Shown: one piece after another, positions 45,115 through 54,416 of the stretch
Layout: every line of letters starts with the position of its first letter
Position numbering within the stretch: the first letter of the stretch is position 1
Assembly (NCBI GenBank): GCA_023418475.1
Contig: JAEZZO010000050.1
Location: 1-64,000 of the forward strand
From: Bacillota bacterium
GTDB taxonomy: Bacteria > Bacillota > Clostridia > Lachnospirales > Lachnospiraceae
Length of the DNA: 64,000 nucleotides
Direction: 5' to 3'
Program-made: the position numbers and the translations under genes
Notes under the pieces: generated by a model
The model's database searches: none
What the model was told of the DNA's origin: nothing
The model's input: only the letters and a program-made list of their open reading frames with translations

Positions 45115-46926
45115 CTAGTCCTCATCCAGCTTTAGAACACTCATAAATGCCTTCTGAGGTATTTCTACATTTCCGATCTGACGCATCCTCTTCTTGCCTT
45201 CTTTTTGCTTTTCAAGAAGCTTTTTCTTACGAGTTATATCCCCACCATAACATTTCGCAAGTACATCTTTACGCATCGCCTTAACTGTCTCACGTGCGAT
45301 AATCTTGCTTCCGATCGCTGCCTGTATCGGAATTTCGAACAATTGTCTCGGAATTTCATCCTTAAGCTTTTCACACATCTTCCTGCCTCGCTCATAAGCA
45401 CTTTCAGCGTGCACGATAAAGGTTAATGCATCGACTTCTTCTTTATTAATAAGTATGTCCAATTTAACCAGCTCCGACCTTACATATCCTTTTAATTCAT
45501 AATCAAAGGATGCATATCCTCTGGATCTAGATTTTAAAGCGTCAAAAAAGTCATATATAATTTCATTGAGCGGAAGTTCATATTTCAGCAGCGCTCTGGT
45601 TGTTTCCATATAATCCATTCCAAGATAAATACCACGCCTCTCCTGGCATAAACTCATAATGGAACCGACAAATTCTGTAGTAACCATAATTTCCGCGGTT
45701 ACAAAAGGTTCCTCCAGGTATTCAATTTCAGATGGATCCGGCATATTGGTGGGATTTGTAATATCAAAAACCTGCCCGTCTGTCTTATGAACCTTATAGA
45801 TTACACTTGGTGCTGTTGTCACGAGATCCAGATTGTATTCTCTTTCCAGTCTCTCCTGTATAATCTCTAAATGTAATAATCCAAGGAAGCCACAGCGAAA
45901 GCCAAAACCCAAAGCAACAGAAGTTTCCGGTTCAAACTGCAAAGAAGCATCGTTTAGCTGCAGCTTTTCCAGCGCATCACGAAGATCCAGATATTTTGCC
46001 CCATCTGCCGGATACATTCCGCAGTACACCATCGGGTGTACCTTTTTATAGCCCGGAAGCGGTTCAGCACAGGGACGTTTATGATCTGTTACCGTATCAC
46101 CTACGCGGGTATCTTTTACGTTTTTAAGGCTTGCTGTTATATAACCAACCATTCCTGCTGAAAGCTCCTGCGCCGGAATAAACTGACCGGGTCCGAAGAT
46201 GCCAAGCTCCACCACCTCCGCTACAGCACCGGTTGCCATCATTCTAATTTCTGTTCCTTTTCTTATCGTACCCTCTTTTACTCTGCAAAATACGATAACT
46301 CCTTTATAAGAATCATAGACTGAGTCAAAAATAAGTGCCTGCAGAGGTGCATTTGGATCTCCCTTAGGAGCAGGTATTTTCGTTACAATCTGTTCCAGAA
46401 CTTGATCCACATTCGTACCTACCTTGGCTGAAACAAGCGGTGCATCATGAGCTTCCAGACCAATGACATCCTCTATTTCGGCTATAACCCGTTCCGGATC
46501 AGCACTCGGAAGATCGATTTTATTAATCACTGTCATGATATCAAGATTATGATCCAGTGCCAGATAAACATTCGCTAGCGTCTGCGCTTCAATCCCCTGG
46601 GCAGCATCCACCACAAGGATGGCGCCGTCACAGGCAGCAAGACTTCTGGATACCTCATAATTGAAATCGACATGTCCGGGTGTATCAATTAAGTTAAAAA
46701 TATATTCTTCTCCGTTTTTTGCTTTATAGACAGTTCGTACTGTCTGGGCTTTAATGGTAATTCCTCTTTCTCTCTCCAGATCCATATTATCAAGCACCTG
46801 TGCCTGCATTTCACGGCTGGTCAGCAAGCCGGTCATTTCAATGATACGGTCTGCGAGAGTTGATTTACCATGATCTATATGGGCAATAATACAAAAATTT
46901 CTGATTTTACTTTGGTCTAAGGCCAT
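45115..46926 (-). CDS. lepA: Elongation factor 4 (LepA)
   Basis: 603 residues. The G domain has IAHIDHGKSTLADRI, DTPGHVDF and NKIDLPSADP; the C-terminus carries the LepA-specific domain (YGGDITRKKKLLEKQKEGKKRMRQIG). It is a ribosome-associated GTPase. ATG 46926 follows GGAGG; the frame is open 27 codons further but that part is not conserved. Confidence 0.97.
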   Translation of the reverse strand: MALDQSKIRNFCIIAHIDHGKSTLADRIIEMTGLLTSREMQAQVLDNMDLERERGITIKAQTVRTVYKAKNGEEYIFNLIDTPGHVDFNYEVSRSLAACDGAILVVDAAQGIEAQTLANVYLALDHNLDIMTVINKIDLPSADPERVIAEIEDVIGLEAHDAPLVSAKVGTNVDQVLEQIVTKIPAPKGDPNAPLQALIFDSVYDSYKGVIVFCRVKEGTIRKGTEIRMMATGAVAEVVELGIFGPGQFIPAQELSAGMVGYITASLKNVKDTRVGDTVTDHKRPCAEPLPGYKKVHPMVYCGMYPADGAKYLDLRDALEKLQLNDASLQFEPETSVALGFGFRCGFLGLLHLEIIQERLEREYNLDLVTTAPSVIYKVHKTDGQVFDITNPTNMPDPSEIEYLEEPFVTAEIMVTTEFVGSIMSLCQERRGIYLGMDYMETTRALLKYELPLNEIIYDFFDALKSRSRGYASFDYELKGYVRSELVKLDILINKEEVDALTFIVHAESAYERGRKMCEKLKDEIPRQLFEIPIQAAIGSKIIARETVKAMRKDVLAKCYGGDITRKKKLLEKQKEGKKRMRQIGNVEIPQKAFMSVLKLDED

Positions 46927-47020
46927 TCTAATCCTCCTGCGTATAAGACAATGCATTTTATCTGTATGATTATAACACAATGGTAACAGGGTGGCAAGAT
47001 AGAGCATAACTTGAGTTTTC

Positions 47021-48520
47021 CTATTTTCCCTGTAAAACCGTATTCAGTACATCTGCCAATGGATCCATAGCATTTTTCGCCGATTCCAGGGTGTTGTTTA
47101 TGGTTCCTAATTCTATCAGCAGACATTTTGGGCGTACCTGCATATTAAATCGGTAACTTTTTAAATAATTCTTGATAAAGAGACCTGGATACAGATCAAG
47201 GGATTTTAGCTTCACCTGTAAACTAAATGCCAGATTATCCTGTAGATACGGGTTATATAAATAAGCGATCGGTCCATTCTGATCCATGCTAAGGCCATTG
47301 AACAGCATAATTTTTGCTGTTTCTTTTCCATTTATCATGGTTGTTCTGGCTTCACCGGAATCTCTATGTAAATCAATTACTACTTCAATGGACGGATGTT
47401 CCTTCAATGTTTTTTCAAGACCATCCTCCGCATAATTATATGCTTTACTCCTGTCTTCTTTTCCATCAACCAGGTCATACTTCGTTTTATCGTGAATTAC
47501 ATTATAACCGTATTTCTTCTCCAATAGTTCTGTTAAACGACTGCCTACACCTACTACCGTATCATCTTCTATTCCTGCCCTGCTGTCCGCATATGCCTCC
47601 TGGGAATGCGTATGATATATTAAAATCTGCGGTTCTTCATGGTTTTGTTTCATAGTCATGTCTTTTCCCAGAAGTGCCTTGGCATCAAACAGGCTTTCTG
47701 TAATTCTTGTAGAAGAATCCACTGTATAGAAATTATGGATTAGGAAGGCCACATCCTTTAGCTGATCAAGAGAATACTTAACGGTACCAGAATTTACTGC
47801 TTCAGAAGAAGCGTTATCAGCAGAGGCCGTACTGTCACCGGATACCGCACTATCCTCTGTTTCTTCGTAATAAGTGTTGTCTCTCGCATAATCAACCTGC
47901 AGCTGTCCATTGCCTTTTGCTGTCCCGTCCGTTCCTGTATTGCCTGACAACTGTAAATCCTTGCTGTTATAGATCTTTCCATTTGTTAATATATATTCTT
48001 TGCTGAGAATGCCTTCCTTAATCCTATAAATGTCAAGCTTGTTCCTGATACCACCTGTATCCATTGTTTCAACAGCATCCACGCTATTATCGGCGGCATT
48101 ATTAACTTCGATTTTCTTCGTACCCTTACTCTTATCCGGTGTCTGAACATTTACTTTTCCTTCGCTGTCAATACCGGTAAATCCTGCCGGCATTGAGGAG
48201 AATTCTTTTGTCCTTGCTGTGAAAGCACCTTTATTATCTGCAAATTTCTGCAGGACAAAAGAACTGTCCACTATACTTACCGGAAAGCTATACTCTGCTT
48301 TATCATTTGCAGCATAGCTGATTACAGAGGACCCCTTTTCCATAGCCTTGCAGTAAGCTTTTGTAAAAGCAGTATCCTTTAAAAGCACATTAGCTTGGCC
48401 CAAATCATCAGACAGAAATATTGCTCCAAAACGAACGAGAAGATATATTGAAACCATAATAATTCCGAGCCATATGATTGGATATATTTTTTTGTGGACA
48501 TTTACTCTAATATTTTTCAT
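47021..48520 (-). CDS. spoIIP: Stage II sporulation protein P (SpoIIP)
   Basis: 499 residues. One N-terminal membrane helix (about 15-37), a long Ser/Thr/Asp-rich spacer, then the amidase/endopeptidase domain with ILIYHTHSQEAY and VVIDLHRDSGEART. SpoIIP cleaves peptidoglycan during forespore engulfment with SpoIID and SpoIIM. ATG 48520 follows GGAGG. It comes 84 bases after gpr, as in other endospore formers. Confidence 0.94.
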   Translation of the reverse strand: MKNIRVNVHKKIYPIIWLGIIMVSIYLLVRFGAIFLSDDLGQANVLLKDTAFTKAYCKAMEKGSSVISYAANDKAEYSFPVSIVDSSFVLQKFADNKGAFTARTKEFSSMPAGFTGIDSEGKVNVQTPDKSKGTKKIEVNNAADNSVDAVETMDTGGIRNKLDIYRIKEGILSKEYILTNGKIYNSKDLQLSGNTGTDGTAKGNGQLQVDYARDNTYYEETEDSAVSGDSTASADNASSEAVNSGTVKYSLDQLKDVAFLIHNFYTVDSSTRITESLFDAKALLGKDMTMKQNHEEPQILIYHTHSQEAYADSRAGIEDDTVVGVGSRLTELLEKKYGYNVIHDKTKYDLVDGKEDRSKAYNYAEDGLEKTLKEHPSIEVVIDLHRDSGEARTTMINGKETAKIMLFNGLSMDQNGPIAYLYNPYLQDNLAFSLQVKLKSLDLYPGLFIKNYLKSYRFNMQVRPKCLLIELGTINNTLESAKNAMDPLADVLNTVLQGK

Positions 48521-48604
48521 TATAGCCTCCAAATATGTAAAGCAGGCATTTTCTCTGTGCCTAATTTATTATATTCAGATAGCTTATTTTTATTACCCGT
48601 GAAT

Positions 48605-49525
48605 TTATACTGCAGGGGCAGTCTGTGCAAAACAGGAATTTAAGGCTTCCGATACTGTATAGCTGATCCGTTTAATGGATTCGTCTATATTCTTTGGAGT
48701 TACAAACATATTATCGATCTGTTGTTCCCTTACCTCGGAAATGAATTTATCGATATCCTCTTCTCCAAAACCACTTTTCTGCATATAGGAAGTTAAGGTA
48801 TCCGCAACAATTGTTGCCGCATCCACCACTGTTGGAACCCCCAGTGCTATAACCTTTGTACCCAGGCTCTCTTCATTGAAGGCCTTACGGTTATTTCCGA
48901 CCCCTGATCCAGGACTTATTCCGGTATCGGTTAGCTGCACTGTAGTATTAACACGATGAATGCTTCTGGATGCCAGTGCATCTATCACGATCAGAAGCTT
49001 TGGTTTTGTCTGTTCAATAATCCCCTTTACAATTTCAACGGTTTCCATTCCAGTCTGAGCCATCACACCCGGCGAGATTGCACTTACACTTCCCAGATGG
49101 TGTTTATCTTTGAATTCATTTCCATATTCCTTAATAAGATGTCTGGTAATAAACAGATTATCTACTACCTGCGGACCCAGTGCATCGGGTGTGACTTCTC
49201 TATTCCCCAGCCCCACCACCAGCACTTCTTCACGCTTTAGATCTCCGGCAAGCTTTTTTAAATACTTTGCGATTGCCTCCGAGACAGGTTTATGATAGTT
49301 TTCATCTGACTGATCAATGTCGGGAGCTTCTATTGTAATATAAGTTCCAATGGGTTTATGCATTGCATGGGCACCTTTCTCATCCTTAATGATAACAGTA
49401 GAAACCCTAATATTATTCTTTTTATCAAAATCCTCATCCAACACTACTCCCTTGATTTCCACATCATCATCGGGAAAGCTCTCCCTTTCTTCCAACGCCA
49501 GGTCCGTTCTGATATTTCGATCCAT
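48605..49525 (-). CDS. gpr: GPR germination endopeptidase
   Basis: 306 residues. It is the spore protease that degrades small acid-soluble proteins on germination. The start IRTDLALEERE, then VLVVGLGNREVTPDALGPQVVDNLFITRHL and IVIDALASRSIHRVNTTVQLTDTGISPGSGVGN, are family signatures. It is made as a zymogen and autoprocessed near the N-terminus. ATG 49525 follows GAGAGGAG. It is divergent from rpsT. Confidence 0.96.
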   Translation of the reverse strand: MDRNIRTDLALEERESFPDDDVEIKGVVLDEDFDKKNNIRVSTVIIKDEKGAHAMHKPIGTYITIEAPDIDQSDENYHKPVSEAIAKYLKKLAGDLKREEVLVVGLGNREVTPDALGPQVVDNLFITRHLIKEYGNEFKDKHHLGSVSAISPGVMAQTGMETVEIVKGIIEQTKPKLLIVIDALASRSIHRVNTTVQLTDTGISPGSGVGNNRKAFNEESLGTKVIALGVPTVVDAATIVADTLTSYMQKSGFGEEDIDKFISEVREQQIDNMFVTPKNIDESIKRISYTVSEALNSCFAQTAPAV

Positions 49526-49664
49526 GTATCCGTCTCCTCTCACGCTTACTTATTCTGATCCGTAGTCTCTTATGGTACTGTTTACTGCCCGGTCAAATTC
49601 TGTAAATCCGCCTTCGATCAGTAACTTTATTCTATATTTTCTGCAAAGTTTCTCAAAATATGTA

Positions 49665-49693
49665 TTGACAGAACGAAATCAATCGACTACTAT
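49665..49693 (+). promoter_or_regulatory. Sigma-A promoter for rpsT
   Basis: TTGACA (49665-49670), 17 bases, TACTAT (49688-49693), with an overlapping TATAAT five bases on. It gives rpsT a leader of about 140 bases, long enough for an autoregulatory fold, but I recognise none. Confidence 0.75.
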
Positions 49694-49839
49694 ATAATAG
49701 TATGTTTCGATTAGAACGTCCGTGTCCGGATTTAATGAAACAAAGTATTCGAACAACCAGATAACAAGTTAACATCTCACTCTCAATTTGATGTCCTTGA
49801 AAAGATGGTTGAATTAATTTATAGTTGGAGGTGTACGAA

Positions 49840-50103
49840 TTGGCTAACATTAAATCTGCTAAAAAAAGAATTTTAGTAAATGAGACAAAAGCTGCAAGAA
49901 ATAAGCAAATTAAGTCCAAGGTGAAAACGGTTATTAAAAAAGTAGATGCAGCAGTTGCTGCAAACGATAAGGAACTTGCTAAAACAAGTTTAGTTGAAGC
50001 AGTTTCCGAGATCGATAAGGCTTGTTCCAAAGGTGTCTACCACAAGAACACAGCTGCAAGAAAAGTTTCCCGTTTATCCAAGGCTATCAATAGTATCGCA
50101 TAA
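49840..50103 (+). CDS. rpsT: 30S ribosomal protein bS20
   Basis: 87 residues, the normal size. ANIKSAKKRILVNETKAARNKQIKSKVKTVIKKV and VYHKNTAARKVSRLSKAINSI are diagnostic. The start is a TTG with GGAGG at good spacing; S20 genes commonly use TTG. It is the first rightward gene, divergent from gpr, and ends in its own terminator. Confidence 0.97.
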   Translation: MANIKSAKKRILVNETKAARNKQIKSKVKTVIKKVDAAVAANDKELAKTSLVEAVSEIDKACSKGVYHKNTAARKVSRLSKAINSIA

Positions 50104-50117
50104 TATTTTAAAATTAC

Positions 50118-50158
50118 AATACCCTTGAAATGCAACCCACATTTCAAGGGTATTTTTT
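50118..50158 (+). terminator. rpsT terminator
   Basis: A perfect 15-base stem (50118-50132 with 50140-50154), loop CAACCCA, then TTTTTT. It is very strong and immediately downstream of rpsT. Confidence 0.95.
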
Positions 50159-50249
50159 ATTCTCTCTCCTTCTAATGCCATTTACCTGTATTTCTATCAT
50201 TCGATAAGTTTTTTACGGAAAGAATAAATCTGATCATATTTCTTTTCAT

Positions 50250-50729
50250 CTACTGCGGATGGTTAAATTCCGACTCCCAGTCAAAACTTTCGTTATCCTC
50301 CAGATATTGCGGCCAATGTTGGCACCATTTCGGCATAGAAACATCCCTTATTCTGTCAATTGATGGTTCATAGGGTTTAATATCCAAAATGGGAGTATCA
50401 TTTTCTGCATCAATATAAGCCACCTCCAGCCTTCTGCCAGTCTGCAGACCGATTAGAGTGCAAGCAGTTATTCCGATTGGATTGGGTCTGATTGGTGATC
50501 TGGAAGCCATTACTCCAACCTTATCTGGTCCATTGGTATATGGTTTATCCATAACCAGGTAATTTCTGGTCTCCTCATTATCGTATAGATGGAACCACCA
50601 AACTGCCTGTATGTGACTATACTCCTCAATCCCCGTTAATGCCTCGGCATATCTTTCTTCCAGTTCGATAAAAAATCTTCCGTTTTCAATTTTTACTTTC
50701 CCGATGGGATGAAATGTTACTTCCCTCAT
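50250..50729 (-). CDS. trmO: TrmO, tRNA t6A37 N6-methyltransferase (TsaA/VirR family)
   Basis: 159 residues. FHPIGKVKIENGRFFIELEERYAEALTGIEEYSHIQAVWWFH, then MASRSPIRPNPIGITACTLIG and DIKPYEPSID, are the TrmO beta-barrel signatures; it makes m6t6A in tRNA-Thr. ATG 50729 follows GGAGG. Some archaeal and clostridial TrmO-like proteins have other partners, so the substrate is inferred. Confidence 0.88.
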   Translation of the reverse strand: MREVTFHPIGKVKIENGRFFIELEERYAEALTGIEEYSHIQAVWWFHLYDNEETRNYLVMDKPYTNGPDKVGVMASRSPIRPNPIGITACTLIGLQTGRRLEVAYIDAENDTPILDIKPYEPSIDRIRDVSMPKWCQHWPQYLEDNESFDWESEFNHPQ

Positions 50730-50974
50730 AAATACCTCCATACTATGTTTTTCTGCAGCTTATCCTAATAATACATGTCACAGCTTCCGACCGAGTTCAT
50801 GCGGCAGTTATTTCTTTGACCGGCTATCCTTTCTCTTACTTTAGAGCTATGCTCTCTTAAACCTTATTTTCAAATTAAATTTATCCGCAATGATATGCAG
50901 CCTTTCCTGCAGGCCTGTTTTATGACATAATTAATTATAAAGCAGAATAAAATTTTCTGCTTGATGTTCTATGC

Positions 50975-51004
50975 TTGAATACCCATGCCCTATTATGCTA
51001 AAAT
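50975..51004 (+). promoter_or_regulatory. Extended -10 promoter of the effector-binding protein gene
   Basis: TTGAAT (50975-50980), 18 bases, TGCTAAAAT with the -10 at 50999-51004. A hairpin with seven-base arms AGCAGAA/TTCTGCT (50941-50961) lies just upstream. The rest of the 314-base gap (50730-51043) holds nothing I recognise. Confidence 0.6.
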
Positions 51005-51043
51005 ACTGATATCGTGATTAATTTTGCCATGGAGGTGTTGAAT

Positions 51044-51553
51044 ATGAAAACAGAACTAATTCATATGGATTCATTATTGCTGGGGGGGATGAATTTTTAT
51101 GGAGATCCTTTTAGCAGCAAAGGTGGCTGGGAATCAGAAAATGAAATCGGGAAAACCTTCTCCCGTTTTAACAGCTACAAGTCAAAGACCTTTGAGCAAG
51201 CATTTTTTTTACATACGGATCGTATGTTTGAGCTCCATATTTATAGTGATGAAACCGCCTTGCGAGGATATTTTGAGATTTTTATCGGAGAAGAAGTAAA
51301 TACGGCGCAGCTTCCCATTCAGCTCTGTTCAAAATTCATTCCAGCTTCTGATTATATCAAGATTACTCTTAGTGGAATGGAAATCACACAGGACTGGTAC
51401 TACCAATTGGAGCATTCGATTGCTCCTTCCTATCAGGTAGAAAGGAAAAACTCCTATCTTCTACAGGTCTATGATGAACGGTTTATTGGAATGGAACAGC
51501 TGGAGGCTTCTGTCATGGATGTTTTTATTCCTGTTGAACAAAAAACTGTGTAA
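51044..51553 (+). CDS. GyrI-like/AraC effector-binding domain protein
   Basis: 169 residues, one domain. The pattern FFLHTDRMFELHIYSDETALRGYFEIFIGEEVN ... YIKITLSGMEITQDWYYQLE resembles the stand-alone effector-binding (GyrI-like) domains that in Rob-type regulators are fused to an AraC DNA-binding domain. ATG 51044 follows GGAGGTG; the frame opens ten codons earlier without a site. It lies 90 bases before an AraC-type gene and is probably cotranscribed. Confidence 0.6.
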   Translation: MKTELIHMDSLLLGGMNFYGDPFSSKGGWESENEIGKTFSRFNSYKSKTFEQAFFLHTDRMFELHIYSDETALRGYFEIFIGEEVNTAQLPIQLCSKFIPASDYIKITLSGMEITQDWYYQLEHSIAPSYQVERKNSYLLQVYDERFIGMEQLEASVMDVFIPVEQKTV

Positions 51554-51643
51554 GGAAGAACGCATTCACATTTCATAAGGAATTTCTATACTGCGTGCTT
51601 AGACTTCAGACGCAAAATAAGCAGTACAGAAACGGAGATAATT

Positions 51644-52363
51644 ATGACTATTTTTAAAGCAGTAAATAGTTCTATTTCATTCATAGAGGATCATCTCAAG
51701 CAGGATATATGTGTTATGGACGTTGCAAATTCCGTATGCTATTCGCAATTTTATCTTTCAAGAGAATTTTCGCGTTGTGCACATATATCAATTTATGACT
51801 ATATAATAAGAAGAAAGATTTCAGAAGCCTATAAAGAGTTATACCGGACAAAGACTAAAATAACAGATCTTGCTTTTGAATACGGCTTCCAATCTCATGA
51901 GGTTTTTACCAGAGCGTTTAAGAAAATTGTCGGGGAAAATCCAAGTGAATCTTCTATTTATAAACCATTTGCTCTCTTTGAGGCAATCGATGAGGAATAT
52001 CTGTCATCTTTGCAAAGCCTTAAGATAGATAAAGCGGAAGATACTATAACCGAATGCTTCTTCGTAATTAATGGGGTATCTGCTGCAGAAAACGTTCCTG
52101 CACAGCTTCTTATTCTGGAAAAAACACATCTTCTTGGCAGCAATGGTATATTACAAGGTTACATAAAGTATTCCGAACCGGAGCTGCTTCATATTAAACT
52201 TTGCTCTTTTTTACAAAAAATTCGGATTTACTGTGATGACCGGCAGCATTCCTTAAGGTATTTTCTCGATAATATCTATGCTCCGGATGAAATGAAGAGA
52301 AATTCAATCTTATTACTGAATAATGGAAATTCTATTGATTATTACATCCCCTCAAAAAAATAA
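51644..52363 (+). CDS. AraC-family transcriptional regulator
   Basis: 239 residues. The double helix-turn-helix occupies residues about 10-105 (DICVMDVANSVCYSQFYLSREFSRCAHISIYDYI, KITDLAFEYGFQSHEVFTRAFKKIVGENPSES). The C-terminal 130 residues are of no family I recognise. HTH-first order is like Rob/SoxS. CAGAAACGGAG precedes the ATG. It probably acts with the upstream effector-binding protein. Confidence 0.87.
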   Translation: MTIFKAVNSSISFIEDHLKQDICVMDVANSVCYSQFYLSREFSRCAHISIYDYIIRRKISEAYKELYRTKTKITDLAFEYGFQSHEVFTRAFKKIVGENPSESSIYKPFALFEAIDEEYLSSLQSLKIDKAEDTITECFFVINGVSAAENVPAQLLILEKTHLLGSNGILQGYIKYSEPELLHIKLCSFLQKIRIYCDDRQHSLRYFLDNIYAPDEMKRNSILLLNNGNSIDYYIPSKK

Positions 52364-52436
52364 GACTGTCAAGTCAATCCATATCAACTTAACCTTCTTA
52401 TTTTTTCATTCCACGAAAGTTATGAGCAGATTTTGC

Positions 52437-52907
52437 CTACTTTTTACAGCACTTACCATGAAAATTTTCCGCTTCAATTTTTATGACCGTTACCATATCG
52501 GCTTCCTGCTGTGTAAACAAAAATTCTTTCCCTGTTTGGTGCTTCATCAAAAGGCTTAACGCCTGTTTCTTTACCTCATATTCTTCAACAAAGGAAGCAA
52601 TACCATTGCCGATGATACTTTTGTATTCATATCCATAGCCGCAAGCTGTCTTAGCTTCAACAAGCCTGTGTTCGCAATCCATCTCAAAAGCTACCCTCTC
52701 ATTGTCCGATAAAGCCTCGATTTTCCTTCCTTGCTTTGCTGAATGAATATAGAAAGTCAGCTGCCCATTGTCATACTTATAACCAAAATTTAACGGTACA
52801 ATATAGAGTCCCTCCTGATCCTGCATCGCAAGGCGAAGAACCTTGCATTGCTCTATGATATTGATCAGATCGCTTTCATTTGCAACTTCTCTGTCTTTAC
52901 GTCTCAT
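52437..52907 (-). CDS. Pyridoxamine-5'-phosphate-oxidase-like flavin protein (NimA-like)
   Basis: 156 residues. MRRKDREV at the start, VLRLAMQDQEGLYIVPLNFGYKYDNGQLTFYIHSAKQGRKI, and GNGIASFVEEYEVKKQALSLLMKHQTGK are typical of the FMN-binding split-barrel family that includes NimA nitroimidazole reductases. The real substrate is unknown. ATG 52907 (Met5 of the open frame) matches the family start; an ATG at 52919 touches the AAAGGG site. The promoter region holds tandem repeats. Confidence 0.82.
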   Translation of the reverse strand: MRRKDREVANESDLINIIEQCKVLRLAMQDQEGLYIVPLNFGYKYDNGQLTFYIHSAKQGRKIEALSDNERVAFEMDCEHRLVEAKTACGYGYEYKSIIGNGIASFVEEYEVKKQALSLLMKHQTGKEFLFTQQEADMVTVIKIEAENFHGKCCKK

Positions 52908-52934
52908 ATAAATAAACATCCCTTTCTTTCAAGC

Positions 52935-52999
52935 CTACAAGTATTTTGTAGGCTTTGACTACAAGTATTTTGTACGCTTTGACTACAAGTTTTGTGTCC
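52935..52999. repeat. 24-bp tandem repeats with inverted-repeat cores upstream of the NimA-like gene
   Basis: Two units of 24 bases (52935-52958 and 52959-52982), differing at one base, plus a partial third unit. The first unit contains CTACAA-GTATT-TTGTAG, a six-base inverted repeat. The array fills the short gap between the MocR gene and the NimA-like gene, so it is a good operator candidate. Confidence 0.85.
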
Positions 53000-53009
53000 A
53001 AAAAATTCA

Positions 53010-54416
53010 TCACAGTAATAGTTCTCTTTTATCTTCACTCTCAAGAATACGTTTCAGTATCTTAATTCCCTCTTCAAACTCCGTAATGTTTTTAGCAGCC
53101 GTAACAGATATTCTCACGGCATTACGGTATGAAGAGTATCCCACTAAAAACCGTTCTCCGGAATATACCTGTACTCCCTCGTTTTTTGCACAAATCTCAA
53201 AACTCTTACCTGTGAAGGTATCCGGCAGTATAATCCACCGGAACGGACAATATTCCTCGCCATAGATTTTATATTGATGCAAATAACGGTCTACAATTTC
53301 ATTCAGCTGTTTCGTATAGGCTCTCCTCTCACGAATAATACTGTCTGCCTTATCAGACATAATCAGCCTTGCCGAGACCTCCGTCAGAAATGGTGCAACC
53401 GTAATATTAAGATTATAGACACCGGTTGCAATCTCTTTCCGAAAAGCAGGAGGCGCTGCAATATAGGCCAGACGCAGCCCAGGCGAAATCGTCTTGGAAA
53501 GACTAGAAATATAGATCGTTTGTTCCGGGGCATAAGATGCTACCGGTGGAAGAGGATTTTCACTTAACAAGCTATTAATTCCATCTTCTATAATGATGAT
53601 ATGATGTTGCTTTGCAACCTCGCCTATCATCCTTCTTGTTTCCAGCGTCATATTATGAGTGGTCGGATTATGGTAATCCGGAATAAGATAGAGTCCCTTT
53701 ATTTTGTCGTTTTTACAGGCACTCACAAGTCCCTCCTGCGTTATTTCATGATTTTTCCACTCAATCGGCACAAGCTGTATGCCAAGCATCTTTGCTGCTG
53801 TCTTAATTCCCGGGTAAACCAACGGATCTGTGCCTATTTTATCTCCTGCCCGAAATAATGAGGCCAGAATTGCAGTGATGGCATTCTGTCCTCCTCCTGA
53901 AAAAACGATTTGCTCCGTATCGATAGGAAGTCCCGCTTTATTGATCCATTTTACCGCAGCTTCTTTCTGCCAGGAGCTGCCTCCGGATAGTCCGTATTGA
54001 AATAACTTTTCAGCGCCTGGTTCGGCAAGCATTTTTTGCATATATTCCACAATTTCTCTATTGGGACCCACCGCAGGTAGTACTGCTCCCATTTCAATCA
54101 CTCGCATATGTTCCGGGCTTGCACTAAAAATATGATTTGTACCGGCATCAGAAGATACATAGGTTCCGTTTCCTATGGTTGCACAGATGAAACCATGTTG
54201 CTCACATAGTTTAAATGCTCTGGATACCGTACTTAGATTAATATCAAGAAAATCAGCCAGTTCTCTTTGAGGCGGAAGCTTCGTACCCGGTATCAGCTTC
54301 CCGCTTTTAATATCATCTGCCAGCATACCGGCCAGTACTTTGTACAAGGGGCCTTTCATACCTGTAAGCTCAGGTTTCCAGCTCATCGGGTAATTCTCAA
54401 ACGAATTAATTGGCAT
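53010..54416 (-). CDS. MocR-type regulator (GntR HTH fused to aminotransferase)
   Basis: 468 residues. The GntR winged helix (about 22-90: GMLADDIKSGKLIPGTKLPPQRELADFLDINLSTVSRAFKL) is fused to a fold-type I aminotransferase domain with the PLP lysine in SSLSKTISPGLRLAY. MocR proteins sense PLP or an amino-acid adduct and control adjacent genes. It is divergent from an aminotransferase and next to a flavin protein, its likely targets. GGAGG lies before the ATG. Confidence 0.92.
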   Translation of the reverse strand: MPINSFENYPMSWKPELTGMKGPLYKVLAGMLADDIKSGKLIPGTKLPPQRELADFLDINLSTVSRAFKLCEQHGFICATIGNGTYVSSDAGTNHIFSASPEHMRVIEMGAVLPAVGPNREIVEYMQKMLAEPGAEKLFQYGLSGGSSWQKEAAVKWINKAGLPIDTEQIVFSGGGQNAITAILASLFRAGDKIGTDPLVYPGIKTAAKMLGIQLVPIEWKNHEITQEGLVSACKNDKIKGLYLIPDYHNPTTHNMTLETRRMIGEVAKQHHIIIIEDGINSLLSENPLPPVASYAPEQTIYISSLSKTISPGLRLAYIAAPPAFRKEIATGVYNLNITVAPFLTEVSARLIMSDKADSIIRERRAYTKQLNEIVDRYLHQYKIYGEEYCPFRWIILPDTFTGKSFEICAKNEGVQVYSGERFLVGYSSYRNAVRISVTAAKNITEFEEGIKILKRILESEDKRELLL

